A stretch of 64,000 nt of DNA, from the NCBI RefSeq assembly GCF_019112545.1, contig NW_025064895.1, positions 178,049 through 242,048 of the forward strand, written 5' to 3'. Both the position numbers and the translations under genes were made by a program. Origin of the DNA: Guyanagaster necrorhizus (Eukaryota; Basidiomycota; Agaricomycetes; Agaricales; Physalacriaceae). The notes beneath the pieces are model-generated. The model had not been told where the DNA came from, searched no databases, and worked only from the letters and a program-made list of their open reading frames with translations. Below, in pieces: positions 22,581 to 33,442 of this stretch. Position 1 is the stretch's first letter; each line of letters begins with the position of its first letter.

Positions 22581-24022
22581 TTAGTTAGAGTTGTCCGCAT
22601 ACTTCTGTACTCCTGCGACAATCGTGAACCAATCCGCAATTGACATTCCTTGCTCTATGAACGTCTTCCGTAAATCTTCCCGGTTTTGGGGGGTTTCGCT
22701 GATCTGTCGAGACACTTCAAGGAGGTCCTGGTGGGTACGTATGCCACACTTGTCGAATTGTGCCTTGGCATGAAGTTTGTTGAGTGAACGGAGGAATCCG
22801 TCAACAGTCGGATGTCCTAAACCTTTGTTGGTGAGAATAGATTTCGTTGGGATTTCTGAAAAATGCGGGTGAATCATTACAAAAGTGCGGGAAAACAACG
22901 ATGACATTGATACCTTTTCCTTTGGATTGCAAGCTTACTGCACCGTTAGAAGTAGCATTAGATTGTGCTGGTTTCAACTTGTGAGAGGGAGGATGAGGCG
23001 CAGGACGACTCTTGACTACAAGTGGGCCCCTACGCCCAGTGATTCGGCGCGTTATGGGTCCGGCTGGAGCTGTTACAGGCTTAGAAGTTGGAGTTGAAGG
23101 TATCACCGTCGAAGTTGAAATTTCCACTACCGAAAGGGTGACCTGTCCGGAATCGGCGGCATTCAGAACGTCAGTCTTTGGTTCCCAAGCGTCTAAGTGC
23201 GGCTTTTTCCTGGAAATGGCCGGAGGTATGTGCAAAGAGGCAGCAGAAGGCGACCGCGGCCGTTTTCGAGAAATGGCGGGTGGAATGTTGGAATCAGAAG
23301 AGACCGATGGATCCGGATCATTGGATGAGGGCGTAGACGAGGTAGAGTCCTGCTGTTCAGAGGGAGAACCCTGCGAAGAGGCATCACTCGAGCCGTCGAT
23401 TTCCACTCCGGCCTGGGAAGGCACCTGTTTCGCAGTGGTACTCTTTTCAGGCACGTCATCTGTTCAGAATGTTGAGAATGCGATGGGAAAATGAATGCAA
23501 ATACTCACTGGTTGATGAGATCTTTACGGTTGCGGATGAAGCCGAAAGACCTGCCACCACGTATGATCAAAGAAAACTTTTGCGACGAATACAAAGTACG
23601 CACCTGCATCTTCTAGAAGATTCTCAGCCTTCAAAGATATGTATTCTGATAGAACTTTGAGCATTAAAAATACTCGAATAGTGCTACTCTTACCCTTGAC
23701 ACCGTAATCAAGACCGAAGAAATCCGGTCTGCTGCCGTCGACATACTCTTGGTCCCAACCAACATTGTCATTGGAAGCATTCCGAATATAGTTACTGATA
23801 GCTGTAGTAGATATTCCGAATTCATCTGCGAGGGTCTTTGGGCTGGTTCCTCCACTGGTTCGGTGACGTTCGCGTACTAATGCACGCTCCTTTCGGGTAC
23901 AGGAGGGTACGCTGGCAATGACGATGAAAATCAGTTCAGGAGAGTTTGAAATTTTGAATTAAAATATCTTCTTACCGTACGGTGTTGACGAATCGTCGCT
24001 GGGCTTCACGCACCTTGAACAT
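22581..24022 (-). CDS. HTH/helical-domain family, copy B (intact)
   Basis: Five exons on the minus strand (23976-24022, 23694-23911, 23509-23550, 22914-23459, 22581-22855) give 375 residues with intron phases 2,1,1,1. The N-terminal part is a likely helix-turn-helix: LADEFGISTTAISNYIRNA, followed by the family signature NVGWDQEYVDGSRPDFFGLD (about residues 55-85). The middle is a long Ser/Pro-rich, low-complexity linker with basic patches (ISRKRPRSPS, ITRRITGRRG), possibly nuclear localisation signals. The C-terminal 75 residues form a compact all-alpha block, VDGFLRSLNKLHAKAQFDKC and REDLRKTFIEQGMSIADWF, reminiscent of a SAM-like or death-fold module. I do not recognise a named family. A DNA-binding nuclear protein is an inference. 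Confidence 0.75.
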
Positions 24023-24337
24023 GATGGAGGTTAGAAGGTAGCCCGGAAAGTCTGAAAATGGAAATCAGCGATCATGTGCTGTGCTTTAAGGCCAGAGTAG
24101 AAACATTTTGCCCCTGATACACATCGCCTCAAGCTGTTGCCTGACCTGTGCGTCGTTGAAAAAAAAAGGCATCTGCGTGAATTCATCGTATCTCTGAAAT
24201 ATTACGAAGAAGAGCGAATATCATTTGACGTATTTGAGTTGATCGGAAGTAGTGATTCAGTGGATGTGAGTAGGATGCAGCTCGGAACTTAAGAAGTACA
24301 TGTAGATACGTTGACTGCCAACCCACCCTGGCAAAAA

Positions 24338-25287
24338 TCAAACAAGGGGGTTATCGCTGTATTCTAATAAAGCATCAACAACGTTGAACCAGTCTCCAAT
24401 CGTCATGCCTTGATCCTGGAATGTCTTCTTCAGATCTTCACGCTTGTGGCTCTCTCTAATGTGTTTAGATACACTGAGAAGATGATTGCGGGTCGAAATA
24501 CCGCATTTTTCAAAAATAGGTTTCATGTGAGGGCTATTGAGGGAACGAAGGAAACCATCCACTGCACTGTCGAAGCCTTCAACCTTCATAGTCAAGTTAG
24601 GTTTGACTGACAAAACGGTATTAGCCTATCTTAATTAGAGAACGGACAGTTATCACCTTCGTCATCACTGATGGTAATGACATCTGGCTCGTCGTTTTTG
24701 TTGTCTGATGAGCGCGTCAGTCTTCTGGTAACAGTGGGCCCTGATCCAAGGCTGGCCGACGGCGGCCCACCCCGTTTGTGGGATATAAGGATGGCTTTTT
24801 TTCGTCTATTACCTGTTGATATGTTGACCTGAGAGGTGTTGGGGATGGATAGAATTTATTGCACGTACTGGCCTTACCAACTTCATGTTCGTTGTTTCGT
24901 GGTCGGACTGGTGTTTTCGGAGGCGAGATCTCAGCGGGGCCTAAAATAAAACATTCAGATCTTGACTTGACAGCAATGAGGAGGAATTACATTTTTTCCC
25001 ATTGTCGTAACCGAAAAAATCATTTCTCATTCCGTTAATATACCCTTGGTCCCAGGTCAGGTCATCTTGATAGTGATTATTAAGGCATCGGACGATAGTT
25101 TTGGCCGTTACGCCGTATTGCAACACAAGCGAAGCCACAGGTGTTTCTAGAGTGCGATAACTCTGGCGGATTTCTGCTCGCGTTTTTCGCGAAAGCCTAG
25201 GCAGAGTGTAACTAAAGAATACATCGATATCGGATTGATATATGATAATGACAGGACGCACTCTATGTGAGCAGTTCCTGTGCTCAT
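24338..25287 (-). CDS. HTH/helical-domain family, copy C (intact, short linker)
   Basis: Five exons on the minus strand (25262-25287, 24991-25211, 24878-24940, 24657-24812, 24338-24606) give 244 residues, with the same intron phases as copy B (2,1,1,1). Helix-turn-helix part: LVLQYGVTAKTIVRCLNNHY, then LTWDQGYINGMRNDFFGYD. The linker is much shorter than in copy B and ends in DVITISDDE, a good match to a SUMO-interacting motif. The C-terminal helical block is well kept: VDGFLRSLNSPHMKPIFEKC, REDLKKTFQDQGMTIGDWF. The start was chosen so that exon 1 ends in phase 2 as in copy B; a longer frame from 25354 does not splice in phase. Confidence 0.75.
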
Positions 25288-25527
25288 GAGGGACAAAGGG
25301 AAAAAGAGGTCGTGCCGCCGAGTCTGGAGCTGGGCTAGAAAAGTGTCGTCTCAATTAGGGCAAAGAGAATTCGGGCGCCTCAGAGGGAAAGTAAGTGGCT
25401 ATTATAGTAGGACATGACACCGAAGTCGGAAAAACTTTGAAAGTTAGACTTAAAGGACCCGACCCTCTCGGGCCGTACCACGCGACCAGCGCGTCGATGG
25501 CGTGAGACTTGTTGCTCCATTGGGACG

Positions 25528-26916
25528 ATGCTTCTTGGCGCTGCCTTCCGTCGCTTTTCCGTCGTCAACAGAATTTCGCGTTCATTTTACTCCACCCACA
25601 CAAAGCCTCCACCATATTCTAGACGCACCATTTGTGTTAACAATCTCCCGGAAGGATACGATGCCGCCAATATCGTCGACTCCATTCGGGCCAATCCAGT
25701 CGAGTCGGTGACACCATCCAAAAACCATCTTTCAGTCCGATTTCTCAGCGAAGAGATGGCCAGGAAATGCATCTCCAACAATTCCTTAAGCAACCTGTCG
25801 TTAACATTGGAAGAGGACGTGTCGTCGCAGCCATCTGCTCATCTAGTCGCCGAGATAGGATTCAACCATTTATCACGGGCATTCAGAATTATCAACCTAC
25901 AGCCAGACTTTGATGAAGAGAAAATGAAGGAGATCATTTATTCTTATCTGGGCGTGGAGTACTTCAGTGTCGGTCCAGAGCGGCGACAGGTAGACGTCCG
26001 TTTCTTGGATATTTGGCAAGCAGCAATGGTGAGCTGCATATACCCATCTCCCATTTACAGCCTCTCATTTCTCCTCCAGGCGCGTCGCGCATTTCTTGAG
26101 TACCCCGGCTTCCCAGGATCTCGGGTCATATCTATGGTAGAGGAAGATCCTAACTATATTTTCCCGGATTGGTACCCAAGTGCAGAAGACAACAGATTGA
26201 ATCTCAATCGGATCGTGGTGATGTCTAGCCTTAGTACTCCAGAACGGCTCGGGTTTTGTATGGATAGCATTAGAAACACCGAACAACACTTGGTGCTATT
26301 CAGAGGGCTTTACAAAAAAGACAAGGTTTGTCGTAACCTCTTCTTCTCGGCCCAGTTTCCTCAGCTTTTGATATAGTCGATGAGGCTACGCTTCATAACC
26401 GAGGCCTCTGCTCTTCAGTTCTTCGACTCCATTCAGTCCTCAGCTGAAGCAGCGGGGGTCAAGGCATACCTAGAAGAGGACATCCATACCGTACCTCGCG
26501 GAGTAGTCACTGCCATCAGCTTGGGTGCATCTCGAGTGGTTTGCCTACGCATCAATAGGGAGCGACGGCGTTCTATCCAAAACTACCGGTCAACATTCGT
26601 CCAATACGGAGCTCTGGGGAAAGTTTCTGAGAAATTCAGGTGGGAGCCTTAATTCAACTCGAGATTATAATCTCAATTCGATACCATCAGTGATGATTCA
26701 CCCTTTGGGGTAGTCTTTCTTACATATAATAGCATATTCAGCGCAATGAGGTGCTTATATGACTTGTCGTGGTCGACAAAGAACATTCCGGGGCTAGGGG
26801 ACGTTCGCATTAATTTCCTTGGTGCCGAACATTTGGTTCCATCTGTCATCCCACCAGATGAAGTAGCGGAAGGTAGATTCTCTTCCTCGGCAGAGTATCA
26901 ACGCCAACATACCTGA
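25528..26916 (+). CDS. RRM-like protein with probable mitochondrial targeting peptide
   Basis: Exons 25528-26028, 26080-26325, 26377-26639 and 26691-26916 give 411 residues. The N-terminus MLLGAAFRRFSVVNRISRSF is basic, rich in Arg/Ser and lacks acidic residues, as expected for mitochondrial import. RRM-like folds follow: TICVNNLPEGYDAANI and HLSVRFLSEEMARKC near residues 35-85, a second at about 115-175, and a later block GVVFLTYNSIFSAMRCLYDL. RNA binding in mitochondria is a plausible role but is inferred. The 3' end is uncertain: another frame continues (INANIPEIRLAGRCLYVDYS) to a stop at 27010 and would need one more intron. The gene is divergent from copy C, with only about 240 bp between the start codons. 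Confidence 0.65.
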
Positions 26917-27410
26917 AATTCGCCTGGCTGGAAGATGTCTATACGTTGATTATTCGGATTCTCGAGTTAACTTCACGCATTTAAAAAAGGCTTTTCTAGT
27001 CCACGTATAATGTTGGTGTACAAGAACATCGCGATTGAGGCGCCCTAATCTCATTCTGAAATATACAGCTTGTATTTTAGGGTTTGTTGCCCGCCGAACT
27101 TGCCTCAGTCCCGCTTCTATGGTAATGGGGGTGAAGATACAAGTGTATTCTCGGCTTTTGACTCAGGAAAACGCGAAATACTAGTGTTGACATAGTAGGT
27201 CTACTGTTAGAGGGTATGGATTGAACAAGGAAATCTTTTTTTCTCTCTGTTATCCTGAATTTCATCGCCTTCAGTCTCCATGCATAGTTCTACCCACCGG
27301 ATAACGGAGGTGATATGTCCCAGAGTCATAGAGATGCCATCTTGCACTCGAGGTTCAAAGTTCACTACGCACAGAGATGTCGACGTCATCATAACAAATG
27401 GTCCATCCCC

Positions 27411-27417
27411 TATATAA
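27411..27417 (+). promoter_or_regulatory. TATA box of the small orphan gene
   Basis: TATATAA lies 45 bp upstream of the ATG at 27456. Confidence 0.45.
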
Positions 27418-27455
27418 GCACCCTGTTTCATCCATATCGATACTTTTTTTGCCCC

Positions 27456-27999
27456 ATGTCTGGAGACGGTCGGTATTGCCTCGTCCATCATGGACTACAT
27501 TATATATCCAACTAATGTTACAGATAATTCTACGTTCCCTCACTACTCTAATTCTGGCTTGCCGCCGTCCCCTACCATCGAAAACCCAGGACAGGTATAT
27601 ACTTATCGTACAAAATTTTGCTTTCTTCCCTAACCATTTCTAGGTTTACCCTCCCACCGATCCTAGCAAAGGTGCAGCCATCGTTTTTACCAGAATACCA
27701 CTCACACTATCAGAGTAGCATCCCCGACTCCCCCCCTTCTCCGTCATCCCAACTCATCTGGTCAATTTATCGGCAACCCGTTCCTCATGAGCGAAGCGTT
27801 CGGAAAGCTAGACCACGCCCTCGGGAATATTATTACTATCCTGGAGCAGGAAGAAACTTCGGGGAGCAATAATCGGTTGTTAAGGAGGTTTTTGGACTGG
27901 AGGGACGAGCTGGAAGCTATCAGAACGGGAAAAAAGATACGGACTCCTATGCATCTCTCTCCCGAGCGTGAATCGGAGGGTGGCTTGTTTGCGGATTGA
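27456..27999 (+). CDS. Small hypothetical protein
   Basis: Four exons (27456-27468, 27524-27594, 27644-27671, 27716-27999) in compatible phases give 131 residues. The first 60 are Pro/Ser-rich (SNSGLPPSPTIENPG, SPTPPLLRHPNSSG); the rest is a likely helical region (MSEAFGKLDHALGNIITILE, RLLRRFLDWRDELEAIRTGK). No family recognised. Support comes from the consistent splice phases, a TATA box and the helical C-terminal part. The third intron needs a CAGAG|TA acceptor, so that border is the weakest. Confidence 0.55.
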
Positions 28000-28941
28000 A
28001 TGCGTACACCTTCGTACATTGGTGTTTTGGGTTAAAGATAAATAATGTACATGAGCAGGTGGCCACATCGCACATAGGGCAATGGAAGGATAGGATGTTG
28101 ATCATCTCATTCAGTTGTATGCCAAGGTTAAGCGGAACTGCACGAGAGCGCCTACTCTCGTGATGGATATTGAATTGCACCGAAGCATTATTGGCTAAAG
28201 GTTTTCGAGTACGCATACGGTAGTCCCAATCTCCATGCAATCTAATTTTAAGGAGGCCGCTGATTTCCTAGCTCCCGGACCAAAAGCGTGAACCACAGTT
28301 TACATGAAGAGCGCTGGATTTCGGTTGATTGAAGTCCTGTCCGAATCGCATTCATCGTCAAGTATCGAAAAGTCAGATATCTGGTGCTCCCTGTGAACCA
28401 AGAGGCAATCAGCCGTGCACTGGCAGATGGTTAACTTTATTTGAAGTACGAGAAGAATTTCGAGAAGCTTAAGTAAGGAATCCTGGTCCCTTTGCTATTT
28501 CGCGCCTTCCCTCTGCATGTTCGCACTGAGATAGGAATATATTCAGTTTTACACTCATACAACTTGGACGGAAGGAACAAGTATCATTCAATTTCACGTT
28601 TTTCAAGCTTTTCGAGGGATAGGTGTCACAGATCAAAAACTCTACAAAAATACAGCGCCTGTCCTTGATACAAGTATACAGGCCCGATGGTACATTAGAA
28701 GAGGGGAAGGAACCGCGGGGTAGATTAATGGACAAGACAACGCAATGGGAAATAGAGTCAAGTAAGTAGGGGGACCATATATAAGGAGCGTCGTCATCAG
28801 TAAGTAGATACACTTATACACACAAAGAGAGGAGAGAACGTGTAGATAAACATTATACCAGAAAATAAAACCCCAGTCGAAAGAACGTAAACACAATCGT
28901 GAGCAAATAGACCGACTGAAACAGAGAGTGAAAGCGGGAAC
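28000..28941 (+). other. Intergenic stretch between convergent genes
   Basis: No coding region supported; likely the 3' flanks of the small orphan gene and of the RING/PH/vWA gene. Confidence 0.4.
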
Positions 28942-31900
28942 CTACTCCCGAGCAACCCAATCCGTGCTCCTGGACACAAGTTCAATGGAATTGTCTATCG
29001 TCCAGAAAAGCCGCTCTGTTGCACTGCGACCACTCCAGCTCTTCTGATCTCTCAAGATCATAGCCTGTAAGAAAAGGGGTTACCAAAATAACAGCCAGAT
29101 AATAGAACAATGACACAAACCTGCTGGGCTCCAAAATTTCTCTGGTCTCGTGCAAATAGATCTACATTCTCGTCCAATGCTTCCGTCAGAATTTGCAAGT
29201 CCTGCAGTATGGCCTGCATCGTCCTCACTGCCGCAAGCGTAAGAATTTCCTTCCTGTTGCGTACGGTGTTGCCATGGGTATTTGGTGGCGGCAGCGCCCT
29301 CGATATTGTCTGCAGCACCGTATGCAGGATCCTCTTCGTCTCACTCAAAATCTTTTGGGCTTGCGGGAAATTTCTCCTCGACACCAGCACCAGAGCGCGC
29401 GTGATCATATCGCTCGCCAGTAATTCCATCCTTCGACGTACAATCACAGGATCACTAACGGTCGATGGCGGACGCGGTATCGCCGACGTCGGTGGGAGTA
29501 GAGTTACTGTGAGCAATACCGGGTGTGCCAGTCGCGTAACATTTTTCGCCGCAGTAGGATCAAAGAACGAGCCGTCAACCTCGACGACTGGCACTTCGTC
29601 AATCATCCGATCCATCATCCCATCTGCAAGGTCTGCTGGGTCATCGATGGTAAGAGAATCCAAGCCCATGCTCTGCACAAACTCCTGCGTTGCATCCAAC
29701 GCTCGTCGATCGTTCACGCCGGAGCCTCTCACCGCACGAGCAGCTATTTTTTGATGCATGTCTGAATTATCCAGCTCCAACTCGATAAGCATCTCTTTTC
29801 GCTCGCCGTACCGTAGCTCCCCGACGTCAACATCCACATTCTGCCCGTCAGAGGAAAGAATCGATGATGGGCCGCCACTGACTTTGCGAATACGAAACCG
29901 GTGCCCGTCGACGATCTTCATATGAAGTTTCATATTCAGCAACCCGATAGACATCATTCCACCAACGCAGCCAGCGATACAGTCGCGCAAGTCGTACCAG
30001 TCCTTTACGAATGTGTATGTACCGCTGGTATGATTCGACATCAGCCATAGAGATGCGGGGTCATGCGACCGGCCATAACCAAATGAGTGTATTGGCACAT
30101 TGGCCGCTTCGGCTCGGGCGAGAACAAGATCCATTTGCGCACGTCGCGTGCTGTCCGAGGCATCGCTCACGAGGATCATTCCAGAAACAGGGTTACGCGC
30201 TTTTCGCTGCAGCACCACGTCCAAGCCTATTCGTCGTTATGGCTACCTGGTTCAACAATGCATTCAGGAGAAGATAGACTCACCGTGATTAACAGCCGTG
30301 ACAACATCCGTCTTCTCGTCTTTGTTCCCCCTCACCAAAAACTCATCCTGACCCGGAGGAGGCATCCCATCGTCCGCCCGGTTAACCCCAATCTGATCGA
30401 TAAATTTCTCTAATCTCGCCCTGCTCTGGGCCTTGGCCACACTCAAGAAGGGCGACTTCCTTACTTTTCCCCCAACACCGACTTCAAACGTAACGAGACT
30501 CAACCGATCTTTCTGTCCCAGCGAAGCGAGAACAAAATCGAGAGTTGTTTTAATTACGCGAATTTTAAGTTGAGCGGTACTTGGGGCAGCATTAGGCGGC
30601 GGAAGAGATACCACGAGGATGAGGTCAATGGAAGGATGAGGGAGAGGGGTAAGAGAGTTTGATGGACCAGAAGATGTGTAGGGCGTGACCAGTCCCGTGG
30701 GCGAGTCATAGTTGCTGAGTTCGTCATCCTCTCCCAGTGGACTGAGTTTGTTGCTATGCACTTGTGAACGTTGTTGCTGGTGCAATGATCCATGTGATGT
30801 GGACGATGACATCGTTGACCGTGATGAACCATTGAGAAGGCTGTCAACGGTGCTGACAGTAGTTTGAGTGCTTCCGCTGAGCATACGCATGGCCTTGGAG
30901 TTGCCACCAAACTCTTCCATGTCCAAAACACGCGCCTGCTCTGCTCGTTGCTGTTCTTGTCGCTGTTGCATCAGCTGGGGATTTTGTGCTTGGAACATGT
31001 TGACAAGAGATTGAATGGTATTCTTCCATGCTTCGAGGGATGACCGGTCCTTGTAAATGAGAATGAAGGATGCCAACTCGTCTTCCATGTCAATAGTGAG
31101 TGACATTTCACCAGCAGCCGAGGTTGCCGTTACATGTTTAATATGGCGGACATAGATACGCCCCTTGAGTCGTAAGACACCTTTCGTTTGGGTTTGGGTT
31201 AGTGAGCCAATGGACCCAGCATCGGTAAGCCCAGAAGCGCTTGATAAGAGACGTCCGAGGGATCGCTTTTTCTCTTCGACTACGCAAATGAGAGCTTCCT
31301 TGAAGAGGTAGACATAAAACTCTCGGACCAGAGAATCCCGGCGGACGGAGAGCAAATCATACATCTGGAGAGGACCAAGGTCAGAGAGAGGATGGCCCTT
31401 CCAATCTATGATGCGATTCCGAAGGTCCTCGGTAATGGCGATGAAGGGGGAATCTTCTTCGTGCATAATGATATTAGGGTAGGAGCCGAGGTCTGAATTG
31501 CTCGGTGGATCAGGGGGGACGGGAGAAGCACGATTGGTCTGGAACGATTCGGGCTGTTGCTGCAATCGACTGGGATGGTGAGGTAGGGGAGACGAGTGAC
31601 CGGAGTTAGAGGTCTCTTGTCGGGAATGGCTGTTGGAGCGAGAAGTGTAACTGTCTGGCATAACGGGGCCCGGAACGACGCCAGAAGTGCGCTTACCGGG
31701 GAGCTCGATGACAACGATACATGTCAGCGGCTGGGTGACGTCCTGGGTACGGGTGAGAGAAGAGAATTCTGGACGAACTTGAATAGAGGGTGCGACAATG
31801 TATTGGGAATGCTCAGAGGCAGGATTTGAGCGTATAGAACCTGTATGGTCGAGCGGGTCGTCTTCTGAAGGATCGAACTGAGTTGTAGCCTGCAGTCGCT

Positions 31901-32653
31901 TGCGGGTAACCGGGGTGTCCCTGCCAGGGTATAGAGCTTGTTGATTTGGGTCGCCCATGCCCGTGAGGGCTGCCAGCTCTTCAGAAAAGTAGCATACAAT
32001 CAGGTTTTTTTTTGGCGAATAATGGATGCCAGGATACGCACTGTTCGATTTCCCCCCGTCGCCATCGCCGACCTTCATTGGGCGCCTGCACACGCCGCAG
32101 ACACCCAGATTTGACTTCCTTGGAACTGTTGAGCGCGCCTGGCTGGGCGGTGGGCCATATACGGCAGTGAAACAAGCCTAGGAACTGTGAATAAAAAATT
32201 TGCCGAGGGGAGCGAGCTAAATACCTCATGAAGAGCATGACCACACTCTGGGACGATATGAGGCTTTTCTCCGGGAAGTCTGAAGCTGAAGCTGAGGGGT
32301 TCGAGACAGACGGGGCAGTCCTCTTCGTCGTCGGAATCGTGGCTGGAGACGACAGGGAGAGGAGCGAGATGCATGACAGCAAAAGGGTGGGAGGAAAGGG
32401 TATCTTCGGAAATGGTGGAACGAAGAGAGGAAGCCCTGGGTTGCTGTTGCTTACGGAATATGGAGGAAGCGAAAGAATTGAATGAGCGAATGGAGGAAGG
32501 TTTGGGCGGAATAGGGGCCAGGCGGGGCGAAGTGAAGGTCGGGGTCAGAGGCGGTTGGCGAAGGGTTGTACTACCACTACTCCCACCCTCTTGATCCCTG
32601 CTGCCAATACTGATCTGATCCGGCAACCGTCTGCCAAATGTCCCTATACCCAT
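28942..32653 (-). CDS. RING, PH-like and vWA domain protein, Ste5/Far1-type scaffold candidate
   Basis: Minus-strand exons 32225-32653, 30284-32177 (with a likely in-frame 63-bp intron at 31979-32041), 29121-30226 and 28942-29064 give about 1162 residues. Domains: RING-H2 at about 113-175 (CPVCLEPL, ECGHALHEACF, CGVCRRPM); PH-like at about 408-520 (EFYVYLFKEALICVVEEKKR, KGVLRLKGRIYVRHIKHV, SLEAWKNTIQSLV); vWA at about 640-845 (LKIRVIKTTLDFVLASL, DRLSLVTFEVG, MILVSDASDSTRR, IHSFGYGRSHDPASLWLMSN). The first vWA strand reads DLILVVSLPPP, not D-x-S-x-S, so the metal site is lost. RING plus PH plus a metal-free vWA in this order is the architecture of yeast Ste5 and Far1-like scaffolds of the pheromone MAP-kinase pathway. 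Function here is inferred from that order only. Confidence 0.85.
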
Positions 32654-32657
32654 CTGC

Positions 32658-32683
32658 TCGTCGACGACGACGACGACGACAAC
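32658..32683 (+). repeat. Short CGA/GAC trinucleotide repeat in a 5' leader
   Basis: About seven copies of a CGA/GAC unit lie only a few bases upstream (minus strand) of the start codon of the RING/PH/vWA gene. Confidence 0.6.
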
Positions 32684-33079
32684 AATGAGCTGCCCTCGCG
32701 GTGTCGGTAAAAAAAAGGTTTATCCAACTTATGTACTCCTTACTCTCTCTCATATAAGTATATTTCTCACTCTAACATAAAGACCACGCTGCTGTATCCC
32801 ATGATCCGGCATCACCCTCGCCATCGATATCCGTCCTGTCTGCCACAACCATTCCTGCTGCTCCTTGCTTTTTGTAGATAAATTTTACTGCCATTCCAGG
32901 CTATCTACCTCGACCAGGCTTTCTTACTCCAGAGCTGCGCAGGAATGGGGCTTAGGCACCACTTGTTTCCCATAGCAACCGTCCTTTTCCGAGTATCGCA
33001 CTGAGGCGTGCTTTCAAAAAAAATGTCAAAACCTTATATTGGACGCGATCCGCTCCGCAAGATCTACCCCCGGGAAAAA

Positions 33080-33442
33080 AATGTCCGATTTCTCAGCTTC
33101 GCTTTCGAGCCATGCGGCATCGCGCAAATCTTCACGATGGCACTTGACCGTATCACTCGTGATGCTGCTCTTCATCATCACGTCCATTGTAGCCAGTGAT
33201 ATCTACACTACCACTGCCAGGGAAAGTCTCATCAAACCCCGATTCCTTCAGCGCTCAGCTATCGGGAGGATTACTTATTTCGTAGGCTGGAGACTTGCCT
33301 GTGAACGGAGCGCCGTTGCCCTCAAATTCGACTCAGTGTTTCAGGCTTCACTGCAGTGTCAAACGGGTAATTGGGAACTGCGACCCGTGGTATACGTCGC
33401 ATCAACTGGGCCAATGCCGTATATCATCCAGCAAGAGGGATA
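33080..33442 (+). CDS. Hypothetical protein with one membrane segment, incomplete model
   Basis: An ATG at 33080 opens MSDFSASLSSHAASRKSSRW, followed by a hydrophobic stretch HLTVSLVMLLFIITSIVASD that would be a signal anchor with a short basic cytosolic side. The frame runs to a stop at 33442, but internal GT...AG pairs suggest it is an exon series. No family is recognised. Coding-like pieces continue on the same strand to about 34450 (for example DLYHH-type His/Tyr-rich stretches are absent, but YLLDDDGSTNATGN near 34050 is open), and I could not connect them. Confidence 0.35.

Noticed and set aside
23012..23494. Plus-strand frame of 160 codons over family copy B
   Set aside because: Antisense to the low-complexity linker exon of copy B; no start context or splice support.
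29110..29754. Plus-strand frame of 214 codons
   Set aside because: It lies opposite the vWA exon of the minus-strand RING/PH/vWA gene, which has clear domains; the plus frame has none.
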